64,000 bases of DNA, taken from the NCBI GenBank assembly GCA_001709035.1, contig LVKA01000015.1, positions 62,001 to 126,000 on the forward strand. Direction: 5' to 3'. This document shows, piece by piece, positions 27,271 through 36,874 of this stretch. Position numbers and translations under genes: made by a program. This DNA is from Candidatus Thiodiazotropha endoloripes. Its GTDB lineage: Bacteria > Pseudomonadota > Gammaproteobacteria > Chromatiales > Chromatiaceae. The notes under the pieces were generated by a model. It was not told the origin of the DNA. It was given only the letters and a program-made list of their open reading frames with translations, and ran no database searches. Numbering within the stretch: the stretch's first letter is position 1; every line of letters begins with the position of its first letter.

Positions 27271-29541
27271 TCAGCCCTGTCGCTTTTGTTCAATAAAGGA
27301 TTCAAAATGATCCGATGGCATGGGCCGGGCAAATAGATACCCCTGACCCACCCGGCAGCCCTGCTGAATCAGGAATTGATGTTGTTCACCGGTTTCAATA
27401 CCTTCTGCCAAGACATCCAGCAACAGATTGTTGGCCATGGCAATGATCGCTTTTGAAATGGCCACATCATTCAAGTCATCAGGGATATCAGAAATGAATG
27501 TCTTGTCGATCTTAAGGCGTGTAATCGGTAATTGTTTTAGATAATTCAATGACGAATATCCGGTTCCGAAATCATCGATAGCAACTTTGACACCAAGCTT
27601 GCGCAATTTTCTCAGGGTTTCACTGGTTACCCTTGTCGAACGCATCATGGTGGTTTCAGTGATTTCCAGTTCCAGGCAACTGGGCACAAGACCGGTGGCT
27701 GTGAGAATCTGTTCTATCTCTTCAAGCAGATTGTTATGATCAAACTGCTTTCCGGACAAATTCACACTGATCGTCATGTCACTTCTCAGAATACCTGAAT
27801 CCTGCCAGGCTTTCATTTGTTGGCAGGCTTCTTTCATGATCCACGCACCCATTTCGTCGATGACTTCCGACTCTTCGGCCAACGGAATGAATTTATCGGG
27901 GGACAACAGTCCCAGATCCCGGTTTTGCCATCTCACCAATGCTTCAACGCCACAAATTTCTTTTGTAATCAGCTCAAATTGAGGCTGATAGTAGAGTATG
28001 AGTTCATTCTGCGATATCGCATTATGTAGACTGGAAGCCAGGAATACCCGCTCGAACGCTTTAGCCGTCAACTCGAGTGTGTAGTATTGAAAGGTATTCC
28101 GGCCCTCCTCCTTGGCCCGGTACATTGCCGTGTCCGCATTTCGAACCAGTTCATCAACCGAGTTCCCGTGGTCGGGATAGAGACTGATCCCGATACTGGC
28201 GCTCAGGTACAACTTATGATTTTGGATGGTAAAGGGCTTTTTGAATAAATTCAGCAGCTTTTTGGCAACCAATGCCGCGTTAGAGTCTTTCTTGATGTGG
28301 GTAAGAATCACCGTAAACTCATCACCACCCATGCGTGCAATGGTGTCATCCTCTCTGAACAAGGATTGAAATCGCTCTGCAACCTCTTTCAGCACAGCAT
28401 CACCGGTTGCGTGGTTGAAGCTGTCGTTGACCTCTTTGAACCTGTCAAGATCGATAAACAATACGGCAAGCATCGACTCGTTTCTGTGCGCCACATGAAT
28501 CGCCTGACTCAGGCGATCAGCAAACAGCAAACGATTGGGCAGCCCTGTGAGCGCATCATGTTGCGCCAGATGGGCATAGCTGAGTTGCCGTTCTTTCAGC
28601 TCATCCAGCAATTCAAGATGATCAGTGATGTCATGGGATGACTCAATGACACCCATAATTTCACCATCATCATCAAACAGCGGGCTGACTGAAACCTCAT
28701 ACTTCCGTTGTGTGCCAAACTCCGAAACATGATTGTGTACTACTTTGGTCGGCAAGCGGGTTTGCAGTACAATTTTAAGTGGGCAAGGGTAATCATCGCT
28801 ATCACAAGGCCGATCCACCTGGTGGGAAATCTGATAACAGCAGGCGTGCTCCGGATCGATCTGCTGCATAGTGGCAATACGCTTGGCGGCTTCATTCATC
28901 CTGAGCAATTTGTAGTCGAGGCTGATCACCATAATCGGATTTTCCACGCCGTCGATCACATGTTGCAGAAAAGTCCGCTCATCGATCACCGCCTGTTCTG
29001 CTCGTCGCCGCTCGGTGGTGTCGATCAGATTCATCAGACAGTAAGCCTGATTCTCAATGTCCGCATGTACGATGGTATCGGCTCTCACATATCGGGTAAT
29101 GCCATTCGATGTCGTCTTGAGGGCAAGGTCAGCCGTGACTTTCTGATCTGATGAGAATGCCTGACGCAGGTGATCGAACAACAAACGTCCCATCCCCGGG
29201 GCCAATTGCGTTGATAAGGGTTTACCCACGATTCGGGAGCGTTCCGCTCCGAACATAGCCGCTGCAGTTATGTTTAGGTTATTAATAATGCCGTTCTTAT
29301 CGAGCGTCAAATAACCCACGGGAGCAAAATCATAGAGTTCAGCATATTGATCCCGTATATTTTCCAATTCCTTCTGGGATTCCATCAAGCCCCGATTCTG
29401 AATCTCAAGTTCAATTTTATGCAGCTGTAGATTGTGCAGCAGATAATCTGTATCTGTATCTTTTTCGGCACGCAGTAACCTTTCAGATTCACTGAGCATT
29501 CTTTCAAGATCGCTGTGGCTGAGGTTACTGTATCGACTCAT
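27271..29541 (-). CDS. PAS-PAS-GGDEF-EAL protein
   Basis: Cytoplasmic c-di-GMP protein of 756 residues without membrane helices. It has an N-terminal coiled coil (~10-70), PAS 1 (~70-180, FAPVGYLTLDKNGIINN), PAS 2 (~195-310) and GGDEF (ARMGGDEFTVIL, RxxD as REDD). The EAL domain (EALVRW, VNLSGKQF, IDDFGTGYSSLNYL, AEGIET) looks intact. PAS 2 has clustered cysteines (EHACCYQIS and RPCDSDDYPC), which could bind a metal or cluster. Both output domains look catalytically competent. Its C-terminus resembles the EAL stump at 1590. Next to a CheB-CheR fusion on the same strand with a 24-base gap, so probably cotranscribed. Confidence 0.94.
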   Translation of the reverse strand: MSRYSNLSHSDLERMLSESERLLRAEKDTDTDYLLHNLQLHKIELEIQNRGLMESQKELENIRDQYAELYDFAPVGYLTLDKNGIINNLNITAAAMFGAERSRIVGKPLSTQLAPGMGRLLFDHLRQAFSSDQKVTADLALKTTSNGITRYVRADTIVHADIENQAYCLMNLIDTTERRRAEQAVIDERTFLQHVIDGVENPIMVISLDYKLLRMNEAAKRIATMQQIDPEHACCYQISHQVDRPCDSDDYPCPLKIVLQTRLPTKVVHNHVSEFGTQRKYEVSVSPLFDDDGEIMGVIESSHDITDHLELLDELKERQLSYAHLAQHDALTGLPNRLLFADRLSQAIHVAHRNESMLAVLFIDLDRFKEVNDSFNHATGDAVLKEVAERFQSLFREDDTIARMGGDEFTVILTHIKKDSNAALVAKKLLNLFKKPFTIQNHKLYLSASIGISLYPDHGNSVDELVRNADTAMYRAKEEGRNTFQYYTLELTAKAFERVFLASSLHNAISQNELILYYQPQFELITKEICGVEALVRWQNRDLGLLSPDKFIPLAEESEVIDEMGAWIMKEACQQMKAWQDSGILRSDMTISVNLSGKQFDHNNLLEEIEQILTATGLVPSCLELEITETTMMRSTRVTSETLRKLRKLGVKVAIDDFGTGYSSLNYLKQLPITRLKIDKTFISDIPDDLNDVAISKAIIAMANNLLLDVLAEGIETGEQHQFLIQQGCRVGQGYLFARPMPSDHFESFIEQKRQG

Positions 29542-29565
29542 CTGGCTGAAATACCTCGCTGATGA

Positions 29566-32559
29566 TCAGTGGGCGACTCGCTCAATGGTTGATAGGGCAT
29601 TCGGTTTTCCTTCATCATCCATGAGAGCCGTGGCAATCAGCCAAATCTGAACCACTTCCCCTGACTTGGTTATTCGTTCGAGTTGCATTGGTCGAAATTT
29701 TTCGCCCTCGCTAATATCCTCCAACATACTGATTAGATCTGACTGACCAGTATCCGGAACGAGCTGCTTGATATTCAGATCAAGGGCCTCTTGTTCTGTA
29801 TAGCCGTAGAGACGCTCAGCTGCAGGGTTCCAGGCCTGTATATTGCCATGCAGATCCTGAACCGTAATGGCGTCATTCGAGTCCCTGACAACGGTGGCCA
29901 AACGTCTCTCCCTGGCAAGGGCCTGTTTGATCTGATCGAAATCCTTTATCGCACTGATATCGATGAAAATGATCACTGCGCCATCGATGCGGTTGTCCAG
30001 TGTCTTATAGGGGCGAATGCTGATTGCATACCAGACACCCGAATCATCCTGAACTTCAATTGACTTCGTGGCCATGGAATCAATCACATTCAGAACTACG
30101 GACTCCAGATCCGGTATATCGATATTCGGTTTGATATTGCCGATCGGCCTACCCAGATCCGCATCGATGAGATTGAGCAGCTTCTCCGCCGTCTGGGTGA
30201 ATTGACGTATGCGCAGATCGGCACCGAGCATCAGGATCGGCAGATTGACACTGGCCAACAGATTGGTCAGATCATCATTGGTGCGGGCCAGTTCATCATT
30301 GCGATTCTCCAGCTCTTCGTTAACCGTGGACAACTCTTCGTTAGCGGATTGTAACTCTTCCTTGGCGGTCTCCATCTCTTCATTGGTGCTCTGCAGTTCT
30401 TCATTGGTTGATTGAATCTCTTCATTGGCTGAGCGCAACTCTTCGTTGGTGCCTTCCTGCTCTTCGACGATCGACTGCATGTATTCCCGGGTAGTAACCA
30501 CTTCACGCTCAAGCTCGCTGTTGCGAGCAACCAGAACTTCAAGGTTTTCTTTCTGTTCGCCTTCGGCTTCGTTCCTGACAATCTGTTCTTCTGATGACAC
30601 AGGCGCCGGCTCAAACATTACCAGCAGATTTTCCTCACTGCGTATCGCACCACCCAAGGACAACACTTGTATATTCACCCGTTGGGCCTCACCACAGACC
30701 TTCAGTCGAACATGCTCCTTGCGCACCTTGCCGCCCTCTTTGCTGATACTGTGAATGGCTGCACGCAATTCGACAATAAGGTCGGGATGGGCAATCTTGT
30801 ACAGATTGAGGGAGGCAGCACCATCCGAAGGCTCGATATAGGGCCAGGTACGTCCAAGGAAACGGATCACCATTTGATCGGAATTGACAATGACACCAGG
30901 AGGCACGTAGGTGTCCAGCAGTAACCGGTCGGTCTCTCGTTCAAGATCATAGACCAAAGCGGGATCTTCAGCATGCTGAGGTACCTCAACGGCTACCGGA
31001 TTATGATTCTCACGAAACACAAAATCATTATTCAGATGTGTGGCGACCGATTTCTTCTGATAGAGTTTCGCCTTTTTTTCCTGCAGAGCAAACAGATCCG
31101 CCTGGCTGCCAATGGTTTCAGATGTGCCGAGCAACAGAAACCCCCCGGGTTGTAAAGCATAGTGAAACACCTGCAGGACTTTCTTTTGCAGCGTAGCGCC
31201 AAGATAGATCAGTAGATTTCGACAACTGATCAGATCGATGCGCGAGAATGGCGGATCCTTGATCACGTTGTGGACGGCAAACACACACATTTCACGCAAC
31301 TGTTTGTTCACCTGATAGCCTCCACTGACCTTGTGGAAGTAGCGTTGCAGACGCACCTGGGTGACCTCATCTTCGATACTCTCAGGATAGATGCCACTGC
31401 GGGCTTTTTCGACGGCACTTTCATCAATGTCACTGCCAAATATCTGGATTGGATAGTCAGCGGCTGAGTCACCAAGATACTCAAGCAGTGTCATTGCGAT
31501 GGAATAGGCTTCCTGACCCATTGAACAGCCAGGCACCCAGATGCGGATCGACGCATCCAACGGGCGGTTTTCCTGCAGTTTAGGATAGACCCTTGTTTTC
31601 AATGCATCGAAGCTTTCGGGATCACGCAAAAAGGCGGTGACATTGATCAATATATCCTGGAACAGGGCATCGATCTCTTGCGGATCCTGTTGCATCAACA
31701 AAATATACTCAGAAATCCGCTCTAACTTGTGCAATAGCATGCGCCGGTTGATACGACGTTTGACGGTAGTGGCCTTATAGTATGAAAAGTCGTTGCCAGT
31801 GCGTGCCCTTAGCAGAATGAATATTTTGTTCAGTTGTTCCTGGGTCGCTGTCAGCGTCTCCTCGGACTTGAGAAAGGTCTGACTGGAACGCAGGGCTGTG
31901 TGACTGACAATCCGCGCCAATTCATGGGCGATATCAACCGGATTCAAAACAAAATCGATGCAGCCAGCAGACACGGCGCTTGCCGGCATGCCATCGTATT
32001 CCGCACTGTCACTGTCCTGAGCAAAGGTGATTCCACCCGCCTCTTTGATGGCACGGCAACCCAGCGTGCCATCGGAAGCGGTTCCCGACAGCACCACACC
32101 AATGGCACTTGAACCGCGATCATCCGCCATGCTCTGAAAAAACAGGTCTGCCGGATTGTAGAGTCTTTTATCTTTGGGTATTGGCATTAAACTGAGGCTG
32201 TTGTGCAGCAGAGTCAATTGCATTCCCGGCGGTATCACATAAACATGATCCGGCTCGATGTTCATGCCGTCGGTAATCTCGAGCACAGGTAAGGGACAAT
32301 CTTTGCCCAGTAATACAGAAAGGATGGATTTGTGGTTGGGATCCAGATGCTGAATGAGTACGAAACCCATACCCATTTCGCCAGATAAGTTTGAGAGCAG
32401 AGCTTTGAAGGCCTTCAGACCACCCGCCGATCCGGCAATGCCTACAACAGGCACATCCTCTTGGTGTTCTTTGGTTTTACCAACCTTCGGCTTGCTCGGC
32501 GCCTTTTTTTTCCGAGCAGTGGTTGATGCGCCACGCTTTGATTGCTTGCTACTGGTCAT
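29566..32559 (-). CDS. CheB-CheR-PAS chemotaxis-type fusion protein
   Basis: A 997-residue fusion. A basic N-terminal tail is followed by a CheB methylesterase domain (~30-225) with Ser in GIAGSAGG, His in QHLDPNH and Asp in GTASDGTLG. Next comes a CheR methyltransferase (~250-500; RRINRRML, NVTAFLRD, SAM loop VPGCSMGQEAYS, SCRNLLIYL). After a linker, a coiled coil of tandem NEELxSx heptads (~690-760) leads to two PAS domains (~765-995). No receiver domain and no kinase domain remain, although many relatives continue into a histidine kinase. It probably modifies receptors or signals through PAS sensing. The neighbour is a c-di-GMP protein rather than classical che genes. Confidence 0.94.
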   Translation of the reverse strand: MTSSKQSKRGASTTARKKKAPSKPKVGKTKEHQEDVPVVGIAGSAGGLKAFKALLSNLSGEMGMGFVLIQHLDPNHKSILSVLLGKDCPLPVLEITDGMNIEPDHVYVIPPGMQLTLLHNSLSLMPIPKDKRLYNPADLFFQSMADDRGSSAIGVVLSGTASDGTLGCRAIKEAGGITFAQDSDSAEYDGMPASAVSAGCIDFVLNPVDIAHELARIVSHTALRSSQTFLKSEETLTATQEQLNKIFILLRARTGNDFSYYKATTVKRRINRRMLLHKLERISEYILLMQQDPQEIDALFQDILINVTAFLRDPESFDALKTRVYPKLQENRPLDASIRIWVPGCSMGQEAYSIAMTLLEYLGDSAADYPIQIFGSDIDESAVEKARSGIYPESIEDEVTQVRLQRYFHKVSGGYQVNKQLREMCVFAVHNVIKDPPFSRIDLISCRNLLIYLGATLQKKVLQVFHYALQPGGFLLLGTSETIGSQADLFALQEKKAKLYQKKSVATHLNNDFVFRENHNPVAVEVPQHAEDPALVYDLERETDRLLLDTYVPPGVIVNSDQMVIRFLGRTWPYIEPSDGAASLNLYKIAHPDLIVELRAAIHSISKEGGKVRKEHVRLKVCGEAQRVNIQVLSLGGAIRSEENLLVMFEPAPVSSEEQIVRNEAEGEQKENLEVLVARNSELEREVVTTREYMQSIVEEQEGTNEELRSANEEIQSTNEELQSTNEEMETAKEELQSANEELSTVNEELENRNDELARTNDDLTNLLASVNLPILMLGADLRIRQFTQTAEKLLNLIDADLGRPIGNIKPNIDIPDLESVVLNVIDSMATKSIEVQDDSGVWYAISIRPYKTLDNRIDGAVIIFIDISAIKDFDQIKQALARERRLATVVRDSNDAITVQDLHGNIQAWNPAAERLYGYTEQEALDLNIKQLVPDTGQSDLISMLEDISEGEKFRPMQLERITKSGEVVQIWLIATALMDDEGKPNALSTIERVAH
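30303..30460 (-). repeat. In-gene 21-bp tandem repeats (heptad coil)
   Basis: About seven consecutive 21-base units of the form (A/T)CTCTTC(A/G)TTGG..., read on the plus strand, encode seven-residue repeats such as NEELRSA, NEEIQST, NEELQST and NEELSTV in the CheB-CheR fusion. The exact 21-base period matches one coiled-coil heptad per unit. The region could expand or contract by slippage. Confidence 0.85.
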
Positions 32560-32935
32560 TTATGGCTATCCCTTGAATACCGTTAAATGCATCAACGGCC
32601 TAATCTACCAGATATAAACATCCAGGTATCGGATAGGGTTACACCACAAAACCCACATAAACACTAATTAATATGCTGATATACCCCATGTTTTAATATT
32701 AGATAACACAACATAACCTGTCCATTAGGCCTGTATCCAGATCTATCAAACCGTCTAGACAAACAGCTGGCCTGAATAACACTCATCACTACAAACATCA
32801 CCTAACTCACTGAGCAACGAAGGATTAACTCATGAAGGATTGGTTTGATACAAACATTTGCCGGAAGGATTTATCAAACTAAAAGTGACAATTGAAGTAA
32901 AGTACCAGCGCTTGTTTACACTAACCCAATCGGCC
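32560..32935. other. Intergenic after hupV; no gene seen
   Basis: A 375-base AT-rich spacer between the end of the hydrogenase locus and the CheB-CheR fusion gene. It should carry the promoter of the fusion gene and the end of the hup-hyp transcript. I saw no intrinsic terminator with a stable stem and T-run here. Confidence 0.5.
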
Positions 32936-34384
32936 CTAGTGAACTGTGCAGACCATACAGGGATCGAATGATCGAACAATATGCTGTACCGATACCGGCT
33001 CCTGCTCCCCTACCCTGAGCTTGGCGCCCTGCAAGGCCAGCTCAAGCGCACCGGGTTGACCTTTTGCGTCCCGGGGTGAGAAATTCCAGGTAGTCGGCGC
33101 AACAATCTGATAGTTGAGAATGCGTCCATTGCGGATTTTTATCCAGTGTCCCAGACTGCCCCGTGCTGCTTCCACCAGACCAGCCCCCTGCGCCTCCTTT
33201 GGCATTGCCGCATGATCACAGAAGGGCTGCTTTGGCTGGATCTCTCTGACCCAGGACTCCATCAGTAACGTCACCCGGGCAATCTCCAACAATCTGGCAA
33301 TTACCCGGTTCCTCACATTACCACCGCTTTGACTTACCAGATCTCTGATCAAGGGATGCCCGTCCACCTGCTGACGGGCCAGGGCACCAACCTCCACAAC
33401 CTTGCCATCCAGCCTTGGGGCCTTACACCAGCTGTAGGCCTGTTCAATCTCTGCATCCGGCAGTGTGACGCCTTCAAAGGGGTGCTTGGGCGCTGTCTGA
33501 TAGCCCATCCAACTGTGGCTGATATCTTCGGTGATCAGCTTGCTATCAAGGGGTTCGAGCTCTGTTTCCCAGACCCCCTGTGCAAAGCTGTTACGGCCAT
33601 TGAGTTGATAGGCGCCGTAACTCATAAAGCGGTCTTCAGCCTGTCCCAGTTGATCCAACTCAAGCTGCCTGGCCACTTCAAGAAAGGCGCTGAAATCACT
33701 CCGATCCAGCGGATGCTCGACAGACCAGGCCTGCAGAGCATCGGCACTATCCAGTGAGACGATATTTTCCAGGCTGTCGCCGAACAGCTGGGATTCCAGA
33801 AACCGGCGGAAGCCGAACAGGATCGCCTGCAGCCTCGCCTTCTCCTGCATCTCGATCGAGCGACTTACCCCACCAGGCTGAATGGCCAGACTGTGGGGCC
33901 ATTTGCCCGCCATCAGTCCCATCAGATGCATGAACTGGGCGCGTGCTGCCAGCATCTCTCTGGCCGCACTACCGGTCTGCGCACGGAAGCGGTTGGCGAT
34001 CAACTCATACCAAGGCTCATCGCGGTAAGTCTGCCGAGCAAAGTCGGGCATGAAAAAGAGATAGAAGTGAGTCAGGTGGTCCGCCACGTTTTCGTTGGCC
34101 AGAATCAGATTGATGGCCAGGTCGCCGTTTGTCGGCATCGTGACGCCACTCAACTGGGCCAGAGCCCGCGCCGCCGCAACCGATTGGGATACCGAACAGA
34201 TGCCGCATATTCTCGGTGTGTAGACCAGCGCATCAGCAGGCTCTTTACCCTGCAGGATCTGTTCGAAGCCACGGTAGAGTGAAGAGGAGACCTGGGCGGA
34301 AACCACCTGACCGGATTCAATCTCCAGCTCAACCTCCAGATCCCCCTCTACCCGATTGAACGGGCCCATGATGCGTCGAGTCAC
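32936..34384 (-). CDS. hupV: Regulatory (H2-sensing) [NiFe] hydrogenase large subunit
   Basis: Large subunit of the cytoplasmic H2 sensor (HupV/HoxC), 482 residues. NiFe-site cysteines are in RICGICSVSQSV and DPCMVCTVH. The protein ends exactly at that final His, without the C-terminal extension that a maturation protease removes from catalytic enzymes; this is a hallmark of sensory hydrogenases. It starts at GTG overlapping the hupU stop (GTGA). With HupU it controls kinase HupT in response to H2. A decayed copy lies at 27045-27235. Last gene of the hup-hyp transcript. Confidence 0.95.
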   Translation of the reverse strand: MTRRIMGPFNRVEGDLEVELEIESGQVVSAQVSSSLYRGFEQILQGKEPADALVYTPRICGICSVSQSVAAARALAQLSGVTMPTNGDLAINLILANENVADHLTHFYLFFMPDFARQTYRDEPWYELIANRFRAQTGSAAREMLAARAQFMHLMGLMAGKWPHSLAIQPGGVSRSIEMQEKARLQAILFGFRRFLESQLFGDSLENIVSLDSADALQAWSVEHPLDRSDFSAFLEVARQLELDQLGQAEDRFMSYGAYQLNGRNSFAQGVWETELEPLDSKLITEDISHSWMGYQTAPKHPFEGVTLPDAEIEQAYSWCKAPRLDGKVVEVGALARQQVDGHPLIRDLVSQSGGNVRNRVIARLLEIARVTLLMESWVREIQPKQPFCDHAAMPKEAQGAGLVEAARGSLGHWIKIRNGRILNYQIVAPTTWNFSPRDAKGQPGALELALQGAKLRVGEQEPVSVQHIVRSFDPCMVCTVH

Positions 34385-35394
34385 GTTTTCTCACCTGGCT
34401 TGCGGCTTGGTGGCACGCGGATATGATCGGCCACCGCATTCTCCTTCAGACGTTTCGGGGTGGCCGCTTTCGCCAGCGAGGCCAGCGCGACAAACCAGGC
34501 CTTGGGCATGTCGGTGGGCAGACCAACCGGTATCCCGGCGATCTTGGGCGTTTCGGTAAACGGGTGACCCGGCTCTTCGAAACCCGGTGCGGTGCAGTTG
34601 ATGCAGGCATACCCGCCGCGCAGACAGGAACCCTCACCATTCCACAGGCGGGTATTGCAGTCCGCATGAGCCTGAGTACCGAGACAGCCCATATGCTCCA
34701 TCATGCAACCCAGATCGGACGACTTCTCCGCACTCGCCTTGTATTCATAAAACTCATTGCGTGGACAACCGTGATGGACCAGGTGATCCGCATAGCTTCG
34801 TGGCCGTCCCACATGATCCAGGTGTTGCTGTTGCAGCTCCCCACAGGCCAGTTGCACCAGGGTTTCGCTGACCCAGTTGGGATGTACCGGGCAACCGGCG
34901 ATGTTGATCACCGGCAGACCCGACTCGTCACTGAAGCTATGACCCAGCAATCCCCCCTTCTCATGTTCATCGTACTGCAGACCACAGGACTCACTGGGAT
35001 TGTTACCGGCAGCGGTAATACCACCATAGGCGGCACAACTGCCCACCGCGATCACATGCCCGGCAAGCTTGGCCAACCGCTCTATCCACTGCATCATCGG
35101 CTGGCCGGTTCCGGCAAAGCGATGAAATTTCCCACTGCCGTTGGGACCGCAAACCACAGAGCCTTCCAGACAGAGCAGATCCAGCCTGACCTCTCCATCG
35201 AGAATGTTCTGCAGCAACTCCATCAGTTCACTGCCACTGGCTTCACTCAGAGAGGGGTGCCAAAGCAGATTGATGCCGGCACTCTCCAGCAGGGTGAACA
35301 GATCCGGCCCCTCGGCACACAATAGAGAGAGGGTGCATCCACCACAGCCGCCGGATTGCAGCCAGAGCAGATTGAGTGACGGCTGATCACTCAT
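34381..35394 (-). CDS. hupU: Regulatory [NiFe] hydrogenase small subunit
   Basis: Small FeS subunit of the H2 sensor (HupU/HoxB), about 337 residues. It lacks a Tat signal and starts directly with SLNLLWLQSGGCGGCTLSLL, which carries the first cluster cysteines; further ligands are in GSCAAYGG, GCPVHPNW, HHGCPRNEFYE and CINCTAPGF. Absence of a twin-arginine leader fits a cytoplasmic sensor. Start: ATG 35394 overlaps the hupT stop (ATGAGTGA); an in-frame ATG at 35406 is an alternative. The C-terminal tail after TDMPKAWFVALA is basic and short, without a membrane anchor. Confidence 0.94.
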   Translation of the reverse strand: MSDQPSLNLLWLQSGGCGGCTLSLLCAEGPDLFTLLESAGINLLWHPSLSEASGSELMELLQNILDGEVRLDLLCLEGSVVCGPNGSGKFHRFAGTGQPMMQWIERLAKLAGHVIAVGSCAAYGGITAAGNNPSESCGLQYDEHEKGGLLGHSFSDESGLPVINIAGCPVHPNWVSETLVQLACGELQQQHLDHVGRPRSYADHLVHHGCPRNEFYEYKASAEKSSDLGCMMEHMGCLGTQAHADCNTRLWNGEGSCLRGGYACINCTAPGFEEPGHPFTETPKIAGIPVGLPTDMPKAWFVALASLAKAATPKRLKENAVADHIRVPPSRKPGEKT

Positions 35395-36757
35395 CGTCCA
35401 CTCCATTCAACGGCAGCTGCAGGGTAAAGATGGCTCCCCCTTGCGGGTGGTTGTCCGCTTGCAGATCCCCACCCATATCCCGTGCCAGGCCATAACTGAT
35501 ATAGAGCCCCAGACCGGTACCCTTGCCTACCGCTTTGGTGGTGAAAAACGGATCGAATATCTTTTTCAGATCCGCTTGCGGAATCCCCGGCCCGGCATCC
35601 CTGACAGTGACTGAAACCCGGGATTGGACTTTGCTGCAGCCGATAACCAGCTTGGGATCCTGCTGCCCCTCCATCACATCGATGGCGTTTTGCAGCAGAT
35701 TGATGAGGATCTGATGAACCTGTCCCTGGCGTCCGACGATCTGCAGATCATCGGGCAGATCACAGACGATATCCAGCTTCTCTCTGGCTGCCTTCACCAC
35801 CCAGTGAACAGCGGTCTGGATGACCTGACCGAGATCGAAACGTTCCGGCTTCTCCTTCTGCACTCCGGAGTAGCGACGCAGATCGAGTACGATGTTGCTG
35901 ATGCGCTCAGCCCCCTCCATGGTGCCATCGATCAACGGCCCCATATCGGACTCGATGCGATCGATACGAAAATCCTCCCGCAATTTCTGATTCAGTTCGG
36001 CAGGCAGTTGATCACCCACCGCCGACAGATAGCCATTGATCCGTTCACCATAACGTTTCAAGGCGTGCATGTTGCCGAACACCACACTGATCGGATTATT
36101 CAACTCATGGGCCACCCCGGCCACCAGACGCCCCAAAGAGGCCATCTTCTCCGAGTGGACCAACTGCTCCTGAGTCTGTTTCAGATCCCCATGGGCCTTA
36201 TTGAGTTTCTCATAGGCTCGGCGCAACTCACCGACCGGTCTGCCGATCAACACCATCCCCATCAGACGCCCTTTTACGTCATAGCGGGATGAGCAGTTCA
36301 TCGCCAGGGGCATCGAGCCTCCCTCCAGGGTTTGCAGATTGACTTCACAATCCATAATCGCATCACTGCCCAGTTTCTCGGCAAACTCACCTGCCAGGGG
36401 TTGCGACTCTTCACCGAACAGCTCGACAAAAGACCGATGCAACCATTCCACTTCCGGCTTACCGGTAAGATCCTCGAGCGCCTGATTGACCTGCAGAATA
36501 CGACCCTGCACATCACACACAACCAGCACCTCGGTCATCGACTCGAGTACGCTGCGAATAAACTGCTGGGCCTCTTCCAGTTCCGCGTTCTTCTGTTCCA
36601 ACTCCACCTGGTAGTGGACCAGATCCGCATACACCTTATCCATTTTCTGGATCACATCGATCCAGGCGCTCTCCGTGGACTCGGAGAACTCGATCGGGGT
36701 GTCCATGCCGACCTTGTCGATCAGGCTGGGACTTGGAGATTCCTTGGTCTCTGTCAT
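35387..36757 (-). CDS. hupT: Hydrogenase-regulating sensor histidine kinase
   Basis: HupT/HoxJ-type soluble kinase, 456 residues. An N-terminal coiled coil (~30-65) precedes a PAS domain (~65-185; [19 protein letters not shown]). A second coil leads to the H-box [15 protein letters not shown], typical of this family, then N-box ([11 protein letters not shown]), G1 (VRDAGPGIP) and G2 ([11 protein letters not shown]). In studied systems HupT phosphorylates HupR and thereby inactivates it; H2 bound to HupUV blocks the kinase. Gene order hupR-hupT-hupU-hupV on one transcript fits. A 117-base gap precedes it after hupR. Confidence 0.95.
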   Translation of the reverse strand: MTETKESPSPSLIDKVGMDTPIEFSESTESAWIDVIQKMDKVYADLVHYQVELEQKNAELEEAQQFIRSVLESMTEVLVVCDVQGRILQVNQALEDLTGKPEVEWLHRSFVELFGEESQPLAGEFAEKLGSDAIMDCEVNLQTLEGGSMPLAMNCSSRYDVKGRLMGMVLIGRPVGELRRAYEKLNKAHGDLKQTQEQLVHSEKMASLGRLVAGVAHELNNPISVVFGNMHALKRYGERINGYLSAVGDQLPAELNQKLREDFRIDRIESDMGPLIDGTMEGAERISNIVLDLRRYSGVQKEKPERFDLGQVIQTAVHWVVKAAREKLDIVCDLPDDLQIVGRQGQVHQILINLLQNAIDVMEGQQDPKLVIGCSKVQSRVSVTVRDAGPGIPQADLKKIFDPFFTTKAVGKGTGLGLYISYGLARDMGGDLQADNHPQGGAIFTLQLPLNGVDDE

Positions 36758-36874
36758 AACTGCTCCCTGTCAACCGATTACATCAGTCAGACCCTTGGTT
36801 GCTTCGGTATGGCTCTGCATCTTGATCGTTTATGCCTCAAATTACTCTGTTTTTTAGTCTTCTACGGTTGGCTA

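Noticed and set aside
30303-30460. CRISPR-like array
   Set aside because: The 21-base periodicity has no spacers and is in frame with a coiled-coil heptad.
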